Source: Parabacteroides sp. PH5-46
GTDB taxonomy: Bacteria; Bacteroidota; Bacteroidia; Bacteroidales; Tannerellaceae
Length of the DNA: 64,000 nt
Direction of reading: 5' to 3'
Assembly: GCF_029892785.1 (NCBI RefSeq)
Contig: NZ_JARXXA010000003.1
Coordinates: 186,001-250,000, forward strand
Shown here: positions 16,010 to 25,120 of the stretch, in pieces
Layout of the letters: each line of letters starts with the position of its first letter
How positions within the stretch are numbered: position 1 is the stretch's first letter
Position numbers and translations under genes: made by a program
Notes under the pieces: generated by a model
Databases searched by the model: none
What the model saw: the letters and a program-made list of their open reading frames with translations, nothing else
What the model was told of the DNA's origin: nothing

Positions 16010-16751
16010 AAAGTCCGTACAGAGATTCTCCCCAGCTGGATACAGTAGGCGTATTATTGCTGAAGCTGCTGACGTAATGCAGATTGATGTATAAGCTGTC
16101 TTTCCCTAAGGATTTTTCCTTGTCGGCTATCTCTTGAAGGTCGAATGTATTAATGAAAAGACTCTCCGGATTACTGACTCTCTCTTCTGTGACAGATGTG
16201 TTCTTGAATACGCGCAGATACAGGTTGTATATGCGGCGATTAGACTCGTCTACCTTCGGTTCGTTGGGCTTGTTATACGTTAGCTCAAAGAAGTTTTGCA
16301 ACTGAAAGGAATCCACTTTGTGCTTGGTGTACAGGAATAAGCGGTTATAGATGAAAGCATGCCTTTGTTCGAGTGTAAGCATCCGTTCGTTTTGATAGGC
16401 CTGAGCCGTATCCAATCCTGCTTCCAGCGGATACAAGGGACTGATAGGCTGAGCTTGTTTTATGGTTACAGTATAATATCCCTTTTGTTTGCCCGAATCG
16501 CTGTTTTCCGGTGTGTTGTAATCAAGATCGTATGTAAAGATGAAGCAATCGCCATTATCATATCCGGACGCAAAAGAGCTTGAATAGATGAATGTGCTGT
16601 CTTTCAGCTGGATTTTTGTTTCATTATTAGACACTATAACTACTCCCGGTTGATTAGCTACAGTAATCGAGTGTCCGCTATCTCCCAAGCAGGAAGTGAT
16701 AAGTATCACAGACAAGAGGCTATATATACAGAATAGAGTGTACTTCTTCAT
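15999..16751 (-). CDS. NigD-like lipoprotein (1)
   Basis: A 250-aa lipoprotein: signal peptide ending ILITSC, then LGDSG. The layout matches NigD-like proteins of Bacteroidetes, with an N-terminal OB-like part (GVVIVSNNETKIQLKD, a YYTVTIKQA strand) and a C-terminal beta domain with YNLYLRVFKN. Function unknown for the family. It is related to the next gene upstream but has its own -7 box and is separated from it by a terminator. Confidence 0.7.
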   Translation of the reverse strand: MKKYTLFCIYSLLSVILITSCLGDSGHSITVANQPGVVIVSNNETKIQLKDSTFIYSSSFASGYDNGDCFIFTYDLDYNTPENSDSGKQKGYYTVTIKQAQPISPLYPLEAGLDTAQAYQNERMLTLEQRHAFIYNRLFLYTKHKVDSFQLQNFFELTYNKPNEPKVDESNRRIYNLYLRVFKNTSVTEERVSNPESLFINTFDLQEIADKEKSLGKDSLYINLHYVSSFSNNTPTVSSWGESLYGLSIQ

Positions 16752-16770
16752 ATTTTATTCATTAACAACG

Positions 16771-16778
16771 CAAAGATA
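16771..16778 (-). promoter_or_regulatory. -7 box TATCTTTG for NigD-like gene 1
   Basis: Minus-strand TATCTTTG followed by GCG, 20 bp before the start at 16751; a full TAnnTTTG match. Confidence 0.55.
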
Positions 16779-16799
16779 GTAAAAAGCTCCCGATACAAA

Positions 16800-16832
16800 A
16801 AAGGAGAATGGATTTGTGTGCCATTCTCCTTT
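16800..16832 (-). terminator. Rho-independent terminator after NigD-like gene 2
   Basis: A perfect 12-bp stem (AAAGGAGAATGG / CCATTCTCCTTT) with a 9-nt loop, followed on the minus strand by a T-run. Confidence 0.85.
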
Positions 16833-16864
16833 CGATTTAATATTATTTATCGAAATGTATTAAC

Positions 16865-17620
16865 TTACGATTCCTTCGGTATTGTATTATACTGAACTTC
16901 AGAGCTGGTCCAAGTAGGAACCGAGTCTTTGTCGAAGGATTTAATATAGTTGATTCTAAAGTAATACTTGTCTTTACCTTTTGCTTTTTCGACATTAGAG
17001 ATATTATCGAAGAAACGTTTTACATTGTAGGCATTCGGAATAATCAGATTGCTCGTTACAGATGTACCGTCTTGTACTTTTCTGACACGCAGGTATAGCT
17101 GATATACATCATTTCCTCCTGATGTGATAGTCGGCAGTTCAGAATCGTATGAAAATTCGAATTCGTTTTTCTGGCTTCCGCCCACTGCTTCGTGGTATGA
17201 ATTCACGAATAAATACCCTTTCACATAGTTTACGAGTTCGACATTGGTAGTTGCCATTTCATTTTGTTTGGCGACAGCCGTATCTGACTTTATAGGAATC
17301 ACCTGCCCTTTGTTGATTATATCAAAAGCGGTAGGGATTGCGTTGTAATATCCTGTGGTGGCTACGTCCGGATTGTCATCGCTTTTTATCGTGGCTGTTA
17401 CATAGTAGCATTCTCCTTCATTCAACTGAAGAGCCAATGTAGAAGAATATAGCGGATAATCCGCATCGCTGAAATGTAGGACAGTTTTACCAGTTGTCAG
17501 ACTGTAATCGGCAACTCCGTAATACGTGTATGTGTATTCATTACTTCCTCCGTCGCCCAAACAGGAACTCATCAACATAGCGCCAACAGCTAACATGCTG
17601 CAAAAAAATAATTTCTTCAT
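16865..17620 (-). CDS. NigD-like lipoprotein (2)
   Basis: A 251-aa lipoprotein with signal peptide ending LMSSC and the same LGDGG start as its neighbour. It contains a GECYYVTATI strand, a central NYVKGYLFVNSYH region and YQLYLRVRKV, paralleling NigD-like gene 1. It follows the sigma/beta-barrel pair by 47 bp on the same strand and ends at a strong terminator, so it is probably the last gene of that operon and may be an output of the sigma factor. Molecular function unknown. Confidence 0.68.
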   Translation of the reverse strand: MKKLFFCSMLAVGAMLMSSCLGDGGSNEYTYTYYGVADYSLTTGKTVLHFSDADYPLYSSTLALQLNEGECYYVTATIKSDDNPDVATTGYYNAIPTAFDIINKGQVIPIKSDTAVAKQNEMATTNVELVNYVKGYLFVNSYHEAVGGSQKNEFEFSYDSELPTITSGGNDVYQLYLRVRKVQDGTSVTSNLIIPNAYNVKRFFDNISNVEKAKGKDKYYFRINYIKSFDKDSVPTWTSSEVQYNTIPKES

Positions 17621-17667
17621 TTTACTTTCGTGTTTTTTTTAATGTATTGTTTATTATTTATCTATAC

Positions 17668-18903
17668 TTAAAAGTTTAGCCTTAATCCTATTTGCGGACT
17701 GACATTGAATGGCTTATCCGAATAAATCGTCTCGATACTGCTTCCATTGTCAAAGTAGTATGTGGCACCAACTTCGGCGAATGCACTTACAAAACGGAGA
17801 AGCGGATAACTAACTCCTGCACGGGCATTCACAGACCATTGCCATTCTTTCATTCGTACGCTTTTTGTATCGACACCTGTTTGCTGATCAACAAAGAATG
17901 TCTTTGTTCTTTCTTGTCCGGATACGTTTATTTCTGCCTGCGCACCCGCCGACGCATAAAAACGGAAGCGGTTCCAATCGGCTATACGATACGACAAAGA
18001 TAATGGAATACCGATAAAGTGTAATCGTTGACGTATCTCTTTATTATATGTACTTGCCTGGGTTTCCCAATCGGAAGTAAGGAATGAATACGTTAGCCCG
18101 CTTTGGAGCGAGAAACGGTCGTTCAACTGCCGGCTGACGGATATTCCGAAAGAAATCGGCGTACGATGTTTGATATTTGTTTTAGGCTCTTTGCCTTCTG
18201 CCTGGTCGGAAAGGGCATTCATGGACAGCAAGCGTTCGTCTTCGGCATACGAGTTACTTCTCAGTACATATGTATTTACTACATTACCGGAGCTTTCGGT
18301 AAAACCTCCGGCACCCATACCGAATCCCCATCTGGAGGACGATTTGGCTTTTGTTTTTACTTCCGGAGCTTCCTTTTGTGTTTCTTTTCTTTCCGGTACG
18401 ACATCATCTATAATAAGTGGTTGGTCTTTACGGATAGGAATAACTTCTCTATCGTTTGTCTTTTCTTTTACATCCTCTTTGACTCCTTCTTTTTCTTTTT
18501 TCTCGGGAATAGAAACGTTAACAGATATGGCAGTAGTATTAGCGGGTACTATTCGTTTGGCAACAGCCAGTAGAGGCGTTTCTTCTTTGGCCGGAGGAGT
18601 TACAAGGGTTGGGCGTTCTTTTGTCTGAGGTTCAATAGGAGTTTCTTTCTTCTCTGCCTGTTTGGCTATTGTAGTATTTAATTGATCATTTCTGAGTAAA
18701 TAAACTCCGCCGCTTACAATCATCAGAAGGGTGATAACGGCAGCTGCCGCTCTATACATCCATCGTCTGCGTAAGGGCTGGTTTGAGGTAACCGATAAGC
18801 GTTCGGATATCGCTTCCCAGTCTCCGGGGTTTGTATCTGCTTCAAAATCCTGGAATTTCGAGCGGATCAGGTCATCAAATATGTCTCTTTCTTTTTCTTT
18901 CAT
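17668..18903 (-). CDS. Membrane-anchored outer-membrane beta-barrel protein, probable sigma-factor partner
   Basis: A 411-aa protein with an unusual layout. An acidic cytoplasmic N-terminus (1-45, MKEKERDIFDDLIRSKF, like small anti-sigma domains) is followed by one membrane helix (about 49-70) and a long Lys/Glu/Pro-rich linker (about 75-195). The C-terminal domain (about 200-411) has alternating beta strands ending LRLNF, as in PorT/OmpW-like outer-membrane barrels. It starts 1 bp after the sigma stop, so translation is coupled. The likely role is anti-sigma regulation linking the two membranes; this is inference. Confidence 0.7.
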   Translation of the reverse strand: MKEKERDIFDDLIRSKFQDFEADTNPGDWEAISERLSVTSNQPLRRRWMYRAAAAVITLLMIVSGGVYLLRNDQLNTTIAKQAEKKETPIEPQTKERPTLVTPPAKEETPLLAVAKRIVPANTTAISVNVSIPEKKEKEGVKEDVKEKTNDREVIPIRKDQPLIIDDVVPERKETQKEAPEVKTKAKSSSRWGFGMGAGGFTESSGNVVNTYVLRSNSYAEDERLLSMNALSDQAEGKEPKTNIKHRTPISFGISVSRQLNDRFSLQSGLTYSFLTSDWETQASTYNKEIRQRLHFIGIPLSLSYRIADWNRFRFYASAGAQAEINVSGQERTKTFFVDQQTGVDTKSVRMKEWQWSVNARAGVSYPLLRFVSAFAEVGATYYFDNGSSIETIYSDKPFNVSPQIGLRLNF

Positions 18904-18904
18904 G

Positions 18905-19435
18905 TTACTGATACAAATCCGTAATTTTACGTTGTAATAACTGCTTAGCTCGTGTATACTGCGAACGGGAAGTGCTTTCCGTTATGTTCATCAGTTCTCC
19001 GATCTCTTTATGCGAAAAACCTTCGATAGCGAACAGGTTGAAGACGGTTCGGAAGCCAGTTGGTAAAGCCTGGATAAGTTCCATTAGCTCATTGGCTGAC
19101 ATTGTTGACAAAGCCGAGCTTTCCGGGGCATACAGTTCCGCTGTATTATCCAGATCTACCGCTTCTTTCATCACATCTGATTTACGCAGATATTCCAACG
19201 CACAATTTACAAAGATCTTTCGCATCCAACCTTCAAATGAGCCAGAGCCTGTGTAAGAGTCAATGCTGGTAAATATTTTTACGAAACCATCCTGCAAAAT
19301 ATCCCGTGCAGTTTCCCTGTCGTTAATATAACGCAGGCAAACTCCCATCATCTTGCGGGAATATGTGTCGTAAAGCTCCTTTTGAGCCAGTCTATTTCCC
19401 TTCCTACAACCCTCTATAAGTTGTTGCTCATTCAT
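18905..19435 (-). CDS. ECF RNA polymerase sigma-70 factor
   Basis: A 176-aa ECF sigma factor. Region 2 spans about 20-85 (RYINDRETARDILQDGFVKIFTSID), with the region 2 end FEGWMRKIFVNCALEYLRK. Region 4 spans about 115-170 (ALPTGFRTVFNLFAIEGFSHKEIGELMNITESTSRSQ). There is no FecR gene beside it; the coupled next gene is the anchored beta-barrel protein. Confidence 0.93.
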   Translation of the reverse strand: MNEQQLIEGCRKGNRLAQKELYDTYSRKMMGVCLRYINDRETARDILQDGFVKIFTSIDSYTGSGSFEGWMRKIFVNCALEYLRKSDVMKEAVDLDNTAELYAPESSALSTMSANELMELIQALPTGFRTVFNLFAIEGFSHKEIGELMNITESTSRSQYTRAKQLLQRKITDLYQ

Positions 19436-19535
19436 CCAGCCGTGCTTGTGTTGCTTCCTGTGAAGCCTTACTATTTCTTAGATGCAACGACACCGATAAA
19501 CGCTGCATTCCGTATACGCATTTTTTTATAGAAAG

Positions 19536-19559
19536 AAAGCCTCTTTCATAAGAGGCTTT
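19536..19559 (-). terminator. Terminator after the HMA gene
   Basis: Stem AAAGCCTCTT / AAGAGGCTTT with a short loop. On the minus strand it is followed by a T-rich tract including seven T near 19527-19521. It ends the metal operon. Confidence 0.8.
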
Positions 19560-19600
19560 ACAAAGATAAAATGTTTTATGAATAAACAGGAGCGCAACAT

Positions 19601-19918
19601 TTATTTTTGCGGCTCTTCTGTTTTTTCATCATCTATCACAACAGCTGTCATACCGATCTTTTTAAATGCGGTAGCCAGTTTATCCGTATCTGTTTTATCT
19701 GTCCTGTATGTTACTTCGGCAGTACGGGTATCCAGGTCACATTTCAAATCGGTTACTCCTTTCTCGAAAGAAATGTTCTTTTCGATTTTTTTTACGCAGT
19801 TGTTACAGTCCATTCCTTCTACCTTAAAGGATACTGTTTCTTTCTTTTTCGCATCTTGTGCAAAGGCTGTAGACATAGCTACGAAGAAACAAATCATAAA
19901 TACCAGAAAACGTTTCAT
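19601..19918 (-). CDS. Exported heavy-metal-associated (HMA) domain protein
   Basis: A 105-aa protein with signal peptide (cleavage after AMSTAFA) and a single HMA ferredoxin-like domain carrying the metal-binding motif GMDCNNC. Exported HMA proteins act as periplasmic metal shuttles (Cu+ or Hg2+ type). It is 35 bp after the TonB receptor stop and is the last gene of the three-gene metal operon. Confidence 0.88.
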   Translation of the reverse strand: MKRFLVFMICFFVAMSTAFAQDAKKKETVSFKVEGMDCNNCVKKIEKNISFEKGVTDLKCDLDTRTAEVTYRTDKTDTDKLATAFKKIGMTAVVIDDEKTEEPQK

Positions 19919-19953
19919 AATGTTTAGTATTAAAGTGTGAATAATTTTCTTTA

Positions 19954-22173
19954 TTAATCGCGGCTGATATTAAAGCGAATACCAGCGTATAATGTTCTTC
20001 CGTGTATCGGCCCCCAAACCATTGAAGCGTCGAAGTTATCTCCACGTGGATTCCCGGCGTCAATAATCGGATGATCCTGGGTGTAATCAAACAAATTCTC
20101 TGCTCCAACATAAATAGACCAGGTACGGAAGTACTTTGTAATTTGTGCATTTACGATTGTGTAGGCTCCGTAGGTTGGTTTCCAGAGGGGATTTGTTTTG
20201 TCAGGCTCGGGCATTCTGCCGCCTCCGTTGAACTGTCCGGTTAAGTCGAACTGCCATTTTTTCAAGGGCGTTTGGTATGATGCCGTTAGCAGGCCTTTAT
20301 AGTCGTTCAGTAACGGTTTCTTCAGGCGACGGGTGATGCCTTCTTCGTTTCGGTAGTCTGTTTTTGCATCTGTATAACGATAGGCTGCCGTAAGGGTAAA
20401 TCCTCTGAAGAAGGGATAACTGGCTTCTACCTGATAGCTACTTGAGTAGGATTTACCGTCCAGGTTATAGAAGCGAACGGCATGCGGATTGCTATCCATA
20501 TCAACCACTACCTGTTTCCTGAAATCGGTGTAATACCATTCTCCGTTTATCGTTAATTCTTTTCCGAAGAGTGGGATGTAGAACGAGAGGTTCAGTCCGG
20601 TATTCCAGGCTTCTTCCTGATCCAGCTTGTCTGCGATCACCATCTTCCGGCTACTGGAGAGCAGATAATTGTTCTCGGCCAGAATGTTAGGCGTACGGAA
20701 TCCTTTACCTGCTGATACACGCACGTGGAACCAGTCGGTAGGGTTGTATTTCAGGTGGATACGTGGGGTAACAAAGAAGTCGTACTGGTTGCTGTAGTCT
20801 GCACGCAGTCCGGCCAGCAGGATAAACTTGTCATGTAAGTTATAGGTATACTGAACGTAAGCACCCGGCACTACCTCGTCTCTGTTGAATATCTTCCTGT
20901 CTCCGGCCTGTCCCAGGTTTTCGTTGAATCCGTCGTAGTTCATGCTCAGTCCCGTGCTTAGGCTGTGCATCGGCGTGAATTCTTTTTCGTACATCAAGCT
21001 GGCGTACACATTGTTCTGGTATATGTTATATGGCGTGCGGTCATACATGGATAATTGCTCGTGATACGAACCGGACAAGATCAGCGCCACACTCTCTACC
21101 TTTTCCTTGTCAATGATGTAGGCTTGTTTGGTATATACTTCCGCCCGGTTGGTATTGAACTTTATCTTGTACGGATCGGCAAAATCATGATGTTTGGTTG
21201 ATTGCCCGCTCTTGCGGTTTTCATGCAAATATCGTACACCATACTGAGCCACATATTGATCAGATTTATGATACCAGCGGTTCATCAGGTTTACCTGCTC
21301 TTTCAGCGGCAAATCCAGGAAACCGTCATCATTCCCGTCGTGTTGTTTGTTGTCATTGGAGTAATGCACCAACAAGCCGGTCGAGAGGTTTTCATTGATA
21401 TGCCAGGAGGCGTCGGCATTTCCTTCGTAGCGTCCGGCATCGCTTGCAAATACGTTTGCCGAGAAGATGTCTGCCGTAGGAGGCTTCTTAAACTCTACGT
21501 TTATTTGTCCGGCAATGGCTTCGTAACCATTCTTAACAGAGGACGTACCTTTGGAAACCTGAATACTTTCCATCCAGGGCCCCGGCACATAATCCAGTCC
21601 GTATAAGGAAGCAGCCCCTCTGAAATTAGGATAGTTTTCGGTCAGCATTTGAACATACGTGCCCGAAAGCCCCAGCAGTTTAATCTGGCGGGCTCCGGTA
21701 GCTGCATCGGCATAGGATACGTCTACAGAGGGGTTGGTTTCAAAACTCTCCGCCAGGTTACAGCAAGCGGCCCGGCATAGCTCGTCATAGGTGATCTTCT
21801 GGGTTTGCAGTACGCTTACACGAGAGGAGATGGTTCCCATTTTCCGCTCGCTTACTACTACTTCCTCCAGCTCTATTTCTCCCTTTAACACGATGTGAAG
21901 TTCTTCGCTGCTATTCGTTACCGGTGTAACGGTAGTAGCGTATCCTATATAGCTGACCACCAGGTTTTGGCCACCATCTGTTTGTTCGATTTCAAAGTAG
22001 CCGTTTACATCGGAAGTTGTACCCTTTTGGGTGCCTTCCCAATAGATGTTGGCTCCGATGATCGCTTGTTTGCTTTCATCTACAACCTGACCTTTGATTC
22101 GTTTACCGTCATTTGCCCATGACAGGACGGTACAAAAAAGTAATATAGATATAATGTATAATTGCTTTAACAT
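19954..22173 (-). CDS. TonB-dependent receptor, metal-associated type
   Basis: A 739-aa outer-membrane receptor: signal peptide (1-20), CarboxypepD_reg-like domain (about 22-105, KGQVVDESKQAIIGANI), TonB-type EEVVVSE, a plug domain with a Cys cluster (LCRAACCNLAESFETNPSVD), and a beta-barrel to the C-terminal GIRFNISRD. The CxxxCC plug cluster recurs in receptors encoded next to HMA and HYC_CC_PP genes, suggesting a heavy-metal ligand. The exact metal is not known. Second gene of the operon. Confidence 0.87.
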   Translation of the reverse strand: MLKQLYIISILLFCTVLSWANDGKRIKGQVVDESKQAIIGANIYWEGTQKGTTSDVNGYFEIEQTDGGQNLVVSYIGYATTVTPVTNSSEELHIVLKGEIELEEVVVSERKMGTISSRVSVLQTQKITYDELCRAACCNLAESFETNPSVDVSYADAATGARQIKLLGLSGTYVQMLTENYPNFRGAASLYGLDYVPGPWMESIQVSKGTSSVKNGYEAIAGQINVEFKKPPTADIFSANVFASDAGRYEGNADASWHINENLSTGLLVHYSNDNKQHDGNDDGFLDLPLKEQVNLMNRWYHKSDQYVAQYGVRYLHENRKSGQSTKHHDFADPYKIKFNTNRAEVYTKQAYIIDKEKVESVALILSGSYHEQLSMYDRTPYNIYQNNVYASLMYEKEFTPMHSLSTGLSMNYDGFNENLGQAGDRKIFNRDEVVPGAYVQYTYNLHDKFILLAGLRADYSNQYDFFVTPRIHLKYNPTDWFHVRVSAGKGFRTPNILAENNYLLSSSRKMVIADKLDQEEAWNTGLNLSFYIPLFGKELTINGEWYYTDFRKQVVVDMDSNPHAVRFYNLDGKSYSSSYQVEASYPFFRGFTLTAAYRYTDAKTDYRNEEGITRRLKKPLLNDYKGLLTASYQTPLKKWQFDLTGQFNGGGRMPEPDKTNPLWKPTYGAYTIVNAQITKYFRTWSIYVGAENLFDYTQDHPIIDAGNPRGDNFDASMVWGPIHGRTLYAGIRFNISRD

Positions 22174-22184
22174 AGTTCTTTTAA

Positions 22185-22249
22185 TTAATTTATACTGATA
22201 AACATAATGTTCCTCCTGCGCAATACGCAGAGGTGCCAGTATAAATTAA
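22185..22249 (-). promoter_or_regulatory. Intercistronic long stem-loop between the HYC_CC_PP gene and the TonB receptor
   Basis: 22185-22197 and 22237-22249 are perfectly complementary over 13 bp (TTAATTTATACTG). The loop contains a second hairpin (CTGCG...CGCAG). The structure covers the upstream stop codon and ends 12 bp before the receptor start. It could stabilise or attenuate the receptor transcript. Confidence 0.5.
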
Positions 22250-22689
22250 ATCAAAAGAGTAGTAAGTAAGGAAAGGTAGGCGCGGGGACAGACTATCAAG
22301 GGTGGGGCGTTCTGATCCGCATATAAAATATCTGTTTGATTGATGGCAGGTACAAGAGATACGACCTGACAATTAAAAATATCGAAATTAAGTGGTTCCA
22401 ACTGGAAGTCGGGCATATTCACCTGGTTCCATTCAAAACTGATCCGCTCAAGGCTACAGCAATCGGCCTCCTGCGTGTGATCTGCACAGGATGCAGTATG
22501 AGTCTCCGTAGCATGCTCGCAAGTGTGATTGTGATGATGAATATCGCAGCAAATGTCGCTTTTTACAACCTCTACTCCATACGAGTGACAGTCGTCACAG
22601 CAGTATGAAATAAGATTGACACCGCAACCACCATAAAAGACAAGGGCAGCTAAGACGGTAACAAGCAGATATTTTACATATTCTTTCAT
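22246..22689 (-). CDS. HYC_CC_PP-type His/Cys-rich small membrane protein
   Basis: About 147 aa from ATG 22689 (MKEYVKYLL); upstream codons are in frame but lie on the -7 box. One N-terminal hydrophobic segment (about 7-28), then a Cys/His-rich stretch (YCCDDCH, DICCDIHHHNHTCEH, HTASCADHTQEADCC), then QNAPP near the C-terminus. This matches the Bacteroidetes HYC_CC_PP family, found in metal-related operons upstream of TonB receptors. Probably a metal-binding or sensing membrane protein. Confidence 0.75.
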   Translation of the reverse strand: MKEYVKYLLVTVLAALVFYGGCGVNLISYCCDDCHSYGVEVVKSDICCDIHHHNHTCEHATETHTASCADHTQEADCCSLERISFEWNQVNMPDFQLEPLNFDIFNCQVVSLVPAINQTDILYADQNAPPLIVCPRAYLSLLTTLLI

Positions 22690-22695
22690 CCGACG

Positions 22696-22703
22696 CAAAG
22701 ATA
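22696..22703 (-). promoter_or_regulatory. -7 box TATCTTTG of the metal operon
   Basis: Minus-strand TATCTTTG ending 6 bp before the ATG at 22689, which implies a very short leader or a leaderless transcript. Confidence 0.55.
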
Positions 22704-22828
22704 GAAAAAAGAATGAAATATAGGATAAATTACCCTTTATTTCTTGCTCATTACCTAATAAATATGGCTCGTTTGCAAATAAAAACCGGACGTGAGCCGT
22801 TTTTTTTCGCTCGTAAGCTATTATCTAT

Positions 22829-24286
22829 TCATTTGGAGTAACGGGAAAAATAATAATATATCTCACGGGATGGCTTGCTTTCTATGTGATAGCGACTGGA
22901 TGCCGTAACCCTGAAGGAGTATTCCTGTTCCTTTTCCGAGTTGACCGTTAAATATACTTCCGTATCGCGTATGCCTGTAGCCAGGATGTTTTCTGCCCGG
23001 TTGGGGTTTACGGTGCCGTTGGTAGAGTAATAGATCGTATAGGTCAGGGGCTGAGTAGTATCTGTTGGTTTCCGCCAGGAGATCTTCAGGTCTTTTCCAG
23101 CTCTTTCTACTCTCACATTCAGCGGAGCTTCCGGCCTTTCTTTACTTAGCCAAGTAAGGGGAGGAAGCAATGCGGGATATTTGAAGTATTTGCTTTTTAG
23201 CATTTTATAAAGCCCTTTGGTGTCACCAAATACCTGTGAGGCACGAAAGAAAGCCACTCCGTTAGCATTCGACTTCCGGAGGTATTCCATCTGTTCTGCA
23301 ATGTCATATAAAGACCAGTCGCCGTCTTTGGTTCTCATACGATAGGTTCCCAAACCGGAGATAAACAGTCGCCCGTTTGTATTTTCCGTCCAGTTATCTA
23401 CAAAGGGATAAAAGTTGTCGTATTTATAATACATCATAGGAGCTATCATGTCGTGCTTGCCCTGTTTTAGCCAGAGCTGCGGGTCTTGATGGACTGTTTC
23501 ATAGGATGTCCAGCCGGCGTTCGGAACCCTTGGGATACGGTTGTATTTTCCCAGGGGAGAGCTACTAACCTGTACCCAGGGCTTTGCCTGCTTTACCCAA
23601 TCGTAGATGCGGGTTACGGTGCGGTTTATATTGTCTCGCCGCCAGGCTGCCAAGCCTAAAGAGTTCCCGTATCTTGCGTACGTGTCTTTGTCCGGGAATG
23701 TTTCGGCTTTTTCGGGATAACGAATATAATCAAACTGAATGCCATCTATGTCGTAGTTCGTTACTACTTCTTTCACCAGTGAGAGTAAATAGTCGGTGGT
23801 TCCGGGCATTCCGGGATCCAGGTACCATTCTTTTTCGTGTAACTTGCAGAGTTCCGGCCTTTTTTTGACGGCTGTTTTCTTCCCTTGCCCGAGAGGATAT
23901 GTCACAAACCAGGCATGACATTCCAGTCCCCGTTTATGACACTCTTCAATAGCAAATGCCAAAGGGTCGTATCCCGGGCTAACATCATATTTGCCCGAAA
24001 AAACCTTATTCATCGGTTCAATAGCCGAAGGATAGATCACATCGCCACGGAGTCGTACCTGAAGGAAAACGGTATTAAAGTTGGCTGCCTGTAGCATGTC
24101 CAGCTTGTCGCATAGCTCCTGTTGTTGTCGTTTGCGGCTAATTTCGTTGGTGGCAGTTGTTTTCGGCCAATCTTCGCCATAAAAGGTCATAATCCATACC
24201 GCCCGTATTTCTCTTTTCGGGTGATCGGCTGCGTAAAACGGTTGTAGTAATAGGGTAGTGAGTAGTAAGAGTAGATATTTCCTCAT
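22829..24286 (-). CDS. GHL10 (DUF187-type) family 10-like glycosyl hydrolase
   Basis: A 485-aa exported protein (signal peptide 1-19). A GHL10 TIM-barrel-like domain (about 25-340) begins with EIRAVWIMTFYGEDWPKT and carries LQVRLRGDVIYPS, GLECHAWFVTYPLG, and DIDGIQFDYIRYPEK near the barrel. A fibronectin type III-like domain (about 385-480) follows. Relatives (YngK-like) are putative peptidoglycan or polysaccharide hydrolases with unproven substrates. It starts 1 bp after the GDPD stop, so the two are translationally linked. Confidence 0.87.
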   Translation of the reverse strand: MRKYLLLLLTTLLLQPFYAADHPKREIRAVWIMTFYGEDWPKTTATNEISRKRQQQELCDKLDMLQAANFNTVFLQVRLRGDVIYPSAIEPMNKVFSGKYDVSPGYDPLAFAIEECHKRGLECHAWFVTYPLGQGKKTAVKKRPELCKLHEKEWYLDPGMPGTTDYLLSLVKEVVTNYDIDGIQFDYIRYPEKAETFPDKDTYARYGNSLGLAAWRRDNINRTVTRIYDWVKQAKPWVQVSSSPLGKYNRIPRVPNAGWTSYETVHQDPQLWLKQGKHDMIAPMMYYKYDNFYPFVDNWTENTNGRLFISGLGTYRMRTKDGDWSLYDIAEQMEYLRKSNANGVAFFRASQVFGDTKGLYKMLKSKYFKYPALLPPLTWLSKERPEAPLNVRVERAGKDLKISWRKPTDTTQPLTYTIYYSTNGTVNPNRAENILATGIRDTEVYLTVNSEKEQEYSFRVTASSRYHIESKPSREIYYYFSRYSK

Positions 24287-24287
24287 G

Positions 24288-25061
24288 TCATTTATCCGGT
24301 TGCGATACTATGCTTTGTGCTTCCAAAGGAACGTCTGTTGTAATAAAATCGGCCCCCTTGTCTGCCATTTCACGTATTAAATCCGGTGTGTTTACAGTCC
24401 ACACATTAATTGTTAGCCCCAGCTTTTTGGCTTCCGAGAACCAATCCGGATTTTTTCTCATGACATCGAAATGATAATCAAGTCCTGTAAAACCGGCTTC
24501 CTTTAGTTGCGCCGGAGACAGATCACCGTTCAGATAAGATACTTGGGCATCGGGTGCCAGGCGGATGATTTCTGTTCCTGCATCCAGGTTAAATGTAATA
24601 TATTCTGTTCGCTCCTGCAAACCCATATCCTGCACCATCTTGACACAGATTCGGGCGGCTTCGCGATTTCGTTCGGGAGTAGCGTGTGTTTTTAGCTCAA
24701 AGATTAATTTTGTCTTGAGAAGTTTTCCTTTATTCAGGTAAGCCTCCAGCGTTGGGATCTTTTCTTTGTTCGGCAAGCTGTAACTTACAATATCTTCGTA
24801 GTTGGAAGTCTGAATCGGAATACCTAAAAACTTATCGTCATGGAAAACTACCGGAATGTTATCTGCCGTGATATGTACGTCAAATTCCGATCCGTAAACA
24901 TTTATATCATTAGCCAAATCCAATGCCCGGATAGAGTTTTGAGCCGAACCACTGGTTTTCCAGAATCCCCGGTGCGCAATGATTTGTGTCCGGTTTTCAG
25001 CAGAAAGCGGAATAACGACCAACAGCGCCAGCAGAAGAATATAAAATGTTTTTGTTTTCAT
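24288..25061 (-). CDS. Glycerophosphodiester phosphodiesterase
   Basis: A 257-aa exported protein (signal peptide 1-21). GDPD TIM barrel with IAHRGFWKT, metal ligands in YGSEFDVHIT and VVFHDD, ELKTH, and the C-terminal INVWTVNTPDLI and GADFITTDVP. It hydrolyses glycerophosphodiesters to glycerol-3-phosphate. A short palindrome (CCCCTCTTGAGAGGGG, 25093-25108) separates it from trxB. Confidence 0.92.
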   Translation of the reverse strand: MKTKTFYILLLALLVVIPLSAENRTQIIAHRGFWKTSGSAQNSIRALDLANDINVYGSEFDVHITADNIPVVFHDDKFLGIPIQTSNYEDIVSYSLPNKEKIPTLEAYLNKGKLLKTKLIFELKTHATPERNREAARICVKMVQDMGLQERTEYITFNLDAGTEIIRLAPDAQVSYLNGDLSPAQLKEAGFTGLDYHFDVMRKNPDWFSEAKKLGLTINVWTVNTPDLIREMADKGADFITTDVPLEAQSIVSQPDK

Positions 25062-25120
25062 AAATATCTTTTTTCAAAGTTTACTGTTCATTCCCCTCTT
25101 GAGAGGGGAGATGTCACTCT

